In this document: positions 41,778 through 46,883 of the stretch, in pieces
Layout: every line of letters starts with the position of its first letter
Numbering within the stretch: position 1 is the stretch's first letter
DNA from: Chryseobacterium gleum
GTDB lineage: Bacteria > Bacteroidota > Bacteroidia > Flavobacteriales_D > Crocinitomicaceae
Assembly: GCA_945902775.1 (NCBI GenBank)
Contig: CAMDMY010000011.1
Location: forward strand, 1 to 46,883
Reading direction: 5' to 3'
DNA: 46,883 nt
Notes under the pieces: generated by a model
The model's database searches: none
Told to the model about the DNA's origin: nothing
Seen by the model: the letters and a program-made list of their open reading frames with translations, nothing else
Position numbers and translations under genes: made by a program

Positions 41778-42994
41778 ACATTTTTTCCTGCAATCCAACC
41801 TGTTGTCCAAGCGGCTTGAAAACTAAAACCACCTGTTACACCATCTATGTCTAAAACTTCACCTGCAAAATAAATTCCAGGAACAACTTTCGATTGCATC
41901 GTTGAAAAATCAACATCGTCAAGCGAAATACCACCTGCAGTCACAAATTCTTCTTTAAAAGTAGTTTTCCCTGAAACTTCATAACGATCATTCAATAAGG
42001 TGTTTATCAATTTATTTATTCCCTTCTTCCCTACTTCATTCCATCTCCTTTCTGCAGAAATTTCTGTTTTGGTCAATAAAAAATTCCACAATCGACTTGT
42101 CATAGGAAATGGATTTAAATTTCCAATCATTTTACCTCCATGTTGCTCGATTATTTTATTCATCTCTGATCTCAAATCATCTTCTTTTCGTTCATCTAAC
42201 CAATTCACTAAAATCGAAAATTGATAATTTTTATCTGCTAAAATTCTTGCACCCCAAGCAGATAATTTCAAAATAGCTGGTCCGCTCATTCCCCAATGAG
42301 TTACAAGCAAAGGGCCCTTAGCAGTTAATTTTGTACCTTCGATTTTTACAGTCGTTTCCTCCACTACATTCCCCATAAATTCACAAATAGGATTTTTAGG
42401 CATATTGAACGTAAACAAAGAAGGCAATGGTTCAATTATTGAATGTCCTAACCTCTCTAACCATTCTAAACTAACTCTTTTTGGATGACCTCCAGTTGTA
42501 ACTATTACTTTATCAACTGTAAATACTTCATCATTAGATTTCAAAAGAAATGTACCATCTCCTAAAATTTCAATCTGATTGATACCCGTTTGAATCTTGA
42601 TAATGACGTCTTTAACTTTCGCTTCTTTCAGAAAACAATCAATAATAGATTGTGATTCATTCGACTTTGGAAAGACACAATTATCTGATAAAATTTCAAG
42701 TGGTACGTTTCTCTCTGCAAACCAATCCATTGTTGATTTAGCATTAAATTGTTCAAATGCTTTACGCAAATGAGAACCTCCTCTAGGATAAAATTTAGCT
42801 AATTCTTTATTTTCAAAAGTAGCATTGGTAACATTGCACCTTCCTCCCCCAGAAATTTTAACTTTTGCTAATGTTTTTGCAGACTTTTCAAAAATCGTAA
42901 CTTCATATTCAGGATGATGTTGTTTTACAGATAGAGCAGAAAAAAAACCTGCAGCTCCACCTCCTATTATTCCAATATGTTTCTGGATCTTCAT
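41774..42994 (-). CDS. NAD(P)/FAD-dependent oxidoreductase, BaiN/HI0933 family
   Basis: A 406-residue flavoprotein. The Rossmann FAD-binding motif GIIGGGAAGFF lies at ~8-18. The KISGGGRCNVTNA block (~47-59), FAERNVPLE-type segment, VTTGGHPKR, GPLLVTHWGMSGPAIL and FAGEVLDIDGVTGGFSFQAAWTTGWIAG close the family pattern. Members are often labelled aminoacetone oxidase or BaiN, but the substrate is uncertain. The gene is monocistronic and convergent with the TPM operon. TAAATTTG lies four bases before its ATG. Confidence 0.93.
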   Translation of the reverse strand: MKIQKHIGIIGGGAAGFFSALSVKQHHPEYEVTIFEKSAKTLAKVKISGGGRCNVTNATFENKELAKFYPRGGSHLRKAFEQFNAKSTMDWFAERNVPLEILSDNCVFPKSNESQSIIDCFLKEAKVKDVIIKIQTGINQIEILGDGTFLLKSNDEVFTVDKVIVTTGGHPKRVSLEWLERLGHSIIEPLPSLFTFNMPKNPICEFMGNVVEETTVKIEGTKLTAKGPLLVTHWGMSGPAILKLSAWGARILADKNYQFSILVNWLDERKEDDLRSEMNKIIEQHGGKMIGNLNPFPMTSRLWNFLLTKTEISAERRWNEVGKKGINKLINTLLNDRYEVSGKTTFKEEFVTAGGISLDDVDFSTMQSKVVPGIYFAGEVLDIDGVTGGFSFQAAWTTGWIAGKNV

Positions 42995-42998
42995 GTTA

Positions 42999-43006
42999 CA
43001 AATTTA
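42999..43006 (-). promoter_or_regulatory. -7 promoter element (TAAATTTG) of the flavoprotein gene
   Basis: TAAATTTG on the minus strand matches TAnnTTTG exactly and is followed by TAAC and then ATG. This is the same N4 spacing as at 2183-2195 and 28021-28009, predicting a leaderless mRNA. Confidence 0.6.
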
Positions 43007-43089
43007 ATTTGAAATATTGAATAAAACTTATTGATAAGTATCATTCTATTTATTAATATAGATTAATGGAAAGGAATGTTTATAAATTG

Positions 43090-43097
43090 TAACTTTG
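43090..43097 (+). promoter_or_regulatory. -7 promoter element (TAACTTTG) of the superoxide dismutase gene
   Basis: TAACTTTG is an exact TAnnTTTG match 23 nt before the ATG at 43121. It lies inside the longer reading frame that begins at 43076, so translation from 43121 is preferred. Confidence 0.58.
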
Positions 43098-43120
43098 GAT
43101 TAATTCTAAAAATTAAAAAT

Positions 43121-43819
43121 ATGAAATGTATCAAAACAACATTAGTCGCTGCGACTTGTGTAATAAGTTTGTTCGGAAATACTCAAACGTATTCTTTACC
43201 CAAGTTAAAATATGCTTACAATGCATTAGAAACAAGTATTGATTCAACTACAATGATAATTCATCATACTAAACATCATCAAGCATACATCACCAACCTG
43301 AACAAAGCAATAGTAGGTTCAAAGGCCGATTCTATAAGTCTTACCGATTTATTATTATCAACAAGCACGCGTTCTGAAGTTATTAGAAACAATGCAGGTG
43401 GACATTATAACCATTCATTATTCTGGGAAATTCTTACACCTAAAAAAGATACTAAACCATCTGTAGAATTGTTAAAAGCTATTGAATCAAATTTTGGTTC
43501 TATTGATTCATTAAAAAAAGTTATTAATAAAGCTGCATCCACTAGATTTGGTTCCGGATGGGCTTGGTTAATTGTAACTCCTGATAATAAATTAGTTGTA
43601 AGCTCAACACCAAATCAAGATAATCCTTTAATGGATATTGTTAAAGAACGTGGGATTCCAGTTTTAGGAATAGATGTTTGGGAACATGCTTATTATTTAA
43701 AATATCAAAACAAAAGAGCAGACTATTTAGGTGCTATTTGGAATGTAATTGATTGGGAAGAAGTTTCTAAAAAATATACTAATGCTTTAAACGATCAACT
43801 TTTGAAGAAATTAAAGTAA
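43121..43819 (+). CDS. Exported superoxide dismutase, Mn-type or cambialistic
   Basis: A 232-residue superoxide dismutase with an N-terminal signal peptide (KTTLVAATCVISLFGNTQ), so it acts outside the cytoplasm. The fold begins at YSLPKLKYAYNALE. Metal ligands are H48 in IIHHTKHHQAY, H98 in GGHYNHSLFW, and D185 and H189 in DVWEHAYYL. The outer-sphere residues are Gly in NNAGGHYNH and Q166 in PNQDNPL, the pattern of Mn or cambialistic enzymes rather than classic Fe-SOD; metal choice cannot be proven. The start at 43121 follows a TAnnTTTG box. No partner gene is adjacent. Confidence 0.92.
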   Translation: MKCIKTTLVAATCVISLFGNTQTYSLPKLKYAYNALETSIDSTTMIIHHTKHHQAYITNLNKAIVGSKADSISLTDLLLSTSTRSEVIRNNAGGHYNHSLFWEILTPKKDTKPSVELLKAIESNFGSIDSLKKVINKAASTRFGSGWAWLIVTPDNKLVVSSTPNQDNPLMDIVKERGIPVLGIDVWEHAYYLKYQNKRADYLGAIWNVIDWEEVSKKYTNALNDQLLKKLK

Positions 43820-44221
43820 TTTAAATCGAATGAAGTGCAAAAGTTGGGGATTGAAACCAATTCTACATCAATTGTCAAGAATAATTTAACTTTACTAATC
43901 AAACTTCGATTATCATTCTCTGACTTTTCCTTGATGAAAAGTAAGCAAAAATCAAGGTTCTTTCTAAGGAATTTTTCACTTCATTTAGTTTATATAAAAT
44001 CAACAAACATCGCTAGTGAAGTGAAACCGCAGGTAAATACTTTCCTTCACGCTCTCTTTCGCTGAAAAAGCGAAACGCGATTACGGAAAAATTTACAGCT
44101 AATTCGGTAGAAAGACCAAATTCATATTAGTGCTTCGCAAATACATGTATATTTGGTTCAAGAAAACAATACAAAAAATTAGTCACCAACTTTTTGTATT
44201 GATCACTTAAATCAGTTACAA
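43820..44221. other. Gene-free stretch with several hairpins and a candidate dispersed repeat
   Basis: I see no coding frame with family-like content; a 76-codon frame at 43835-44065 has low-complexity Ser/Lys/Leu composition and is probably spurious. Inverted repeats are CCTTGAT/ATCAAGG (43929-43935, 43951-43957), TTTCGCT/AGCGAAA (44057-44063, 44069-44075) and CAATACAAAAA/TTTTTGTATTG (44167-44177, 44191-44201). The first resembles a CTTGAT-AAAAGTAA element often seen between genes in Bacteroidota. The last may end the dismutase transcript. Confidence 0.45.
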
Positions 44222-44260
44222 AAACGAAAAAAGACCGTTAATAGCGGTCTTTTTTCGTTT
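44222..44260. terminator. Strong intrinsic terminator (both strands)
   Basis: Arms 44222-44237 and 44245-44260 form a 16-bp perfect stem with a 7-nt loop. The AGACCG/CGGTCT core is flanked by A-runs and T-runs, so it serves the minus-strand PorP/SprF gene and also stops transcription coming from the dismutase side. Confidence 0.9.
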
Positions 44261-44279
44261 AATAAATATATAACTTAAT

Positions 44280-45239
44280 TTAAAATGAAGGACAAGAAAT
44301 CGTTTTGAATTTGTGAGGAGGTGTTTTACAATTTAAGTTGATACCTAAAGATAATTCATGTGATCCACCTGAAACACCATTGTTTAATTTAGAAACTGTG
44401 ATATCGTATGAATATCCAATTTTGAATAAATTAGAAGTAAGTCCTGTTGTTAATATAAAAGCGTCTCTATTTCTAAACCACGTCCCTACTGTTAAGGCTC
44501 CATGCTTAACATAAGTTCCTATATTTAATTGAGTGAATCCGTTTTGATAAGAATAAATAATAGCAGGCATAATCATCGTCATATTACTAAACTTTGATTC
44601 TTTTCCTAATTGAATATTTGCTGATGCGTGGGCCGTAAGTCTCATAGGTAGTTTGTCATTAGTACCAAGAATCATAGATTCGTTTGGTTGAGTTAAATGG
44701 TTTGCCGCGAATCCAAAATTCAAATTCTTACTAAATAATAAGAAACCTGCTGTAGCATCGAAAAAACCAAAATTTCCACCTCTCACTTTGTCTCCCGTCG
44801 GATAAATAAAACCTTTTCTAGGATCTATCATATCTCCGAAAGTTAGTTTACTCCAATCTAGAGATTTTTGAACCCATGTTGCTTTAGCTCCAAATTTGAA
44901 AGACCATTTTCTATTAATAGGCATGTGATAAGAATAAATCAAACTTCCTGTTGTAGTGTTTATGGTTTTAGCTTGTAAATCATTCACTAATATAACCCCT
45001 ATTCCTCCAGAAATGTTTTTAAAATACTGATCGTATGAAGCAGCATAACTAACATAATTTCCTGAAAGGTTAGGCCATTGGTTTCTGTAATTCATTGCAA
45101 ACCTAGGACAACCATATGAACCCGCAAAGGCAGGATTTAAATAAACGGGGTTAGAATAAAATTGGGTGAATTCTAAATCTTGAGAAAAAACGATTCCAGA
45201 AATAAAAATCATGTATATGATAGAAAGAATATGTCTCAT
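44280..45239 (-). CDS. PorP/SprF family type IX secretion system membrane protein
   Basis: A 319-residue outer-membrane beta-barrel. The signal peptide (~1-19) ends in SGIVFSQ. The family signature follows directly: DLEFTQFYSNPVYLNPAFAGSYGCPR, then YRNQWPNLSGNYVSYAASYDQYF and GGIGVILVNDLQA, with alternating strands to the end. PorP/SprF proteins belong to T9SS or to surface attachment of T9SS cargo (for example SprF with SprB adhesin). This copy stands alone without a large adhesin gene, so its partner is unknown. Three T9SS-sorted proteins are encoded in the window. It is the only gene of its transcript. Confidence 0.92.
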   Translation of the reverse strand: MRHILSIIYMIFISGIVFSQDLEFTQFYSNPVYLNPAFAGSYGCPRFAMNYRNQWPNLSGNYVSYAASYDQYFKNISGGIGVILVNDLQAKTINTTTGSLIYSYHMPINRKWSFKFGAKATWVQKSLDWSKLTFGDMIDPRKGFIYPTGDKVRGGNFGFFDATAGFLLFSKNLNFGFAANHLTQPNESMILGTNDKLPMRLTAHASANIQLGKESKFSNMTMIMPAIIYSYQNGFTQLNIGTYVKHGALTVGTWFRNRDAFILTTGLTSNLFKIGYSYDITVSKLNNGVSGGSHELSLGINLNCKTPPHKFKTISCPSF

Positions 45240-45441
45240 ACTTTTGTACTAGTCCTTAAATTTAAACTATAACGATAGTGTCGTAAATATAAATATTTTT
45301 ATCATATTTCAAATTATTATGTATCTATTTCTTTCAAAACAGCCTTCCCAATGAATATTTAATTTTCATTTCATTCGTTTTTTAAAAAGATTTTCATTAT
45401 TTTTCGATAAAATAATTAGGTCCTATTTAACACTGAAATAT

Positions 45442-46883
45442 ATGATAGAAATTAAGAGACTTTTTGATATACCCTATTATCAACAAGAAAAATATCCAAA
45501 CGACAAAATGTTTGTTACTAAAACAAACAATAATTGGAATGGAATATCTACACATAATTTCATAGATAATGTAAATCTAATTTCTAGAGGATTAATTTCT
45601 TTAGGAATTGAAGTTGGAGATAAAGTTTGTATTGCTTCTAGTAATAGAGTTGAATGGAATATAATGGATATAGCTATACAACCAACTGGTGCTATTGTCG
45701 TTCCTATATATACTAATATATCATTAAGCGATTACAGATTTATTTTTAATGATGCAGGAATTAAATTATGTGTAGTTGATACTAAAGAATTATTTGATAA
45801 AATAAATTTAATCAAAAACGAAATTGAGACCTTTAGTCATCTATTCACATTCAATGAAATAGATGGAATTCCAAATTGGAGAAATATTTCGGAAAAAGCA
45901 AATGAAACAGCTATAGACGAAGTAGAAAAACGAAAATCTGTTATCAAAAATTTAGATTTAGTTACTATAATTTATACATCTGGAACGACAGGTAACCCAA
46001 AAGGTGTAATGCTTTCGCACAATAATTTGATTTCTAATGTTGAAGGATGTAGACCTAAAATTCCTGCAAATGAAAATTCTAGAGTACTTTCTTTTCTTCC
46101 TGCTTGTCATGTTTATGAGAGAATGCTTCATTATTTATACATGACAATTGGTGCGAGTATTTATTTTGCAGAATCGCTAGATACAATCGGTGAAAATATC
46201 AAAGAAGTCAAACCACAAGTTTTTACCGCTGTGCCTCGTTTAATCGAAAAGGTATTTGACAAAATAATGGCTAAAGGAGAAGAACTTACTGGAATAAAGA
46301 GAAAATTATTCTTTTGGGCTGTTAAATTGGCTGAAAATTATGAATTCGAGGGCAAATCAATTTGGTATAATATTAAGTTATTAATTGCTCGAAAATTGAT
46401 TTTCTCTAAATGGCAAGAAGCTTTAGGAGGAGAAGTAAAAGCAATAGTATCTGGAAGTGCAGCACTTCAACCAAGACTCGCTAGAATGTTTTTCGCAGCA
46501 GGACTTCCCGTACTAGAGGGATACGGATTGACTGAAACCTCCCCTGTTGTTTCTGTTAATTGTTTTCAAAAAGGAATTAGAATTGGGACAGTTGGTACAC
46601 TTCTAGAAAATGTTCAAGTGAAATTCGCTGAAGATGGCGAAATTCTTGTGAAAGGTCCAAATGTAATGATGGGATATTATAAACTTCCTGAAAAAACGAA
46701 AGAGGAAATTGATGAAGAAGGATGGTTTCATACAGGTGATATAGGTCAATTTATTGAAGGTAAATATTTAAAAATAACCGATCGTAAAAAAGAAATTTTT
46801 AAAACTTCAGGCGGTAAATATATAGTTCCACAAGCAATGGAAAATAAGTTCAATGAATATAGATTTATTGAACAAATGATGGT
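45442..46883 (+). CDS. Long-chain-fatty-acid--CoA ligase (cut by window end)
   Basis: An open frame from ATG at 45442 reaches the window edge after 480 codons, so about 100 C-terminal residues are missing. It belongs to the AMP-forming acyl-CoA synthetase family, FadD15/long-chain type. Seen are IYTSGTTGNPKGVMLSHNN (AMP/ATP phosphate loop), LPACHVYERM, VFTAVPRLIEKVFDKI, VSGSAALQPRLARMFFAAGLPVLEGYGLTETSPV and WFHTGDIG, then TDRKKEIFKTSGGKY, the hinge into the C-terminal domain. It activates fatty acids as acyl-CoA for beta-oxidation or lipid synthesis. The 200 bp upstream are AT-rich without another gene. Confidence 0.95.
   Translation, partial: MIEIKRLFDIPYYQQEKYPNDKMFVTKTNNNWNGISTHNFIDNVNLISRGLISLGIEVGDKVCIASSNRVEWNIMDIAIQPTGAIVVPIYTNISLSDYRFIFNDAGIKLCVVDTKELFDKINLIKNEIETFSHLFTFNEIDGIPNWRNISEKANETAIDEVEKRKSVIKNLDLVTIIYTSGTTGNPKGVMLSHNNLISNVEGCRPKIPANENSRVLSFLPACHVYERMLHYLYMTIGASIYFAESLDTIGENIKEVKPQVFTAVPRLIEKVFDKIMAKGEELTGIKRKLFFWAVKLAENYEFEGKSIWYNIKLLIARKLIFSKWQEALGGEVKAIVSGSAALQPRLARMFFAAGLPVLEGYGLTETSPVVSVNCFQKGIRIGTVGTLLENVQVKFAEDGEILVKGPNVMMGYYKLPEKTKEEIDEEGWFHTGDIGQFIEGKYLKITDRKKEIFKTSGGKYIVPQAMENKFNEYRFIEQMM

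Noticed and set aside
43835-44065. 76-codon plus-strand open frame after the dismutase gene
   Set aside because: Low-complexity composition, no family motif, overlaps hairpin-rich repeat sequence, and no promoter or start context.
1-46883. CRISPR array, prophage, insertion sequence or tRNA/rRNA genes
   Set aside because: No regularly spaced repeats, transposase, integrase or phage genes, and no cloverleaf-like sequence were seen; the only repeats are short hairpins and local direct repeats.

Overview
The window is AT-rich chromosomal DNA from a member of the Bacteroidota, most likely Flavobacteriales. The evidence is three secreted proteins with type IX secretion (T9SS) type A C-terminal sorting domains, a PorP/SprF-family protein, OmpA/PD40/TPR envelope proteins, signal peptides ending in A-Q, and many promoters with the Bacteroidota -7 box TAnnTTTG. 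A Fluviicola-like (Crocinitomicaceae) genome would fit, but that is an impression, not a proof. Gene order is that of an ordinary chromosome. I see no prophage, insertion sequence, CRISPR array, rRNA or tRNA.

Layout. 1-2040: two minus-strand secreted proteins, the first cut by the window edge. 2135-5198: a GbsR/MarR-type regulator with a 46-bp perfect palindrome over its promoter, followed by a DCC (DUF393) membrane protein, a TIGR01777 epimerase-like protein and a DUF2071 protein, in one operon. 5304-9078: an amino-acid permease, a small membrane protein and ffh. 9092-12608: an interspersed hairpin repeat that supplies the stop codon of a HutD-like gene; a beta-CASP metallo-beta-lactamase nuclease overlapping an ATP-cone/Mrr-like nuclease; and a TPMT-like methyltransferase. 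12614-13651: a PP2C/SpoIIE-type phosphatase.

13757-19112 is the best-defined system: a cobalamin riboswitch followed by a DUF4465 T9SS protein, a TonB-dependent receptor, a YncE/DUF5074-like beta-propeller lipoprotein and a second T9SS surface protein. Together they look like a vitamin B12 capture and import operon in which several surface parts are delivered by T9SS.

19302-36142 is mostly housekeeping: a KirBac-type potassium channel, queE, a PorE-like OmpA protein with a UbiA prenyltransferase and maf, a second OmpA-like protein behind hemE, ung, a lipoprotein with an esterase, lolA, a membrane-anchored MutS-like ATPase, a DUF58 protein, argS and arginase. 36299-46883 holds a secreted hypothetical, ftsK, a lemA-TPM-TPM envelope operon, a BaiN-type flavoprotein, an exported superoxide dismutase, a PorP/SprF protein and a long-chain acyl-CoA ligase cut by the window end.

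A recurring regulatory feature is a TAnnTTTG-like box placed only 4-7 nt before the start codon (gbsR-like, hemE, ung, kir, queE, DUF58 and baiN genes). This predicts leaderless or nearly leaderless mRNAs. All functions are read from sequence motifs and family knowledge; no database search was run.
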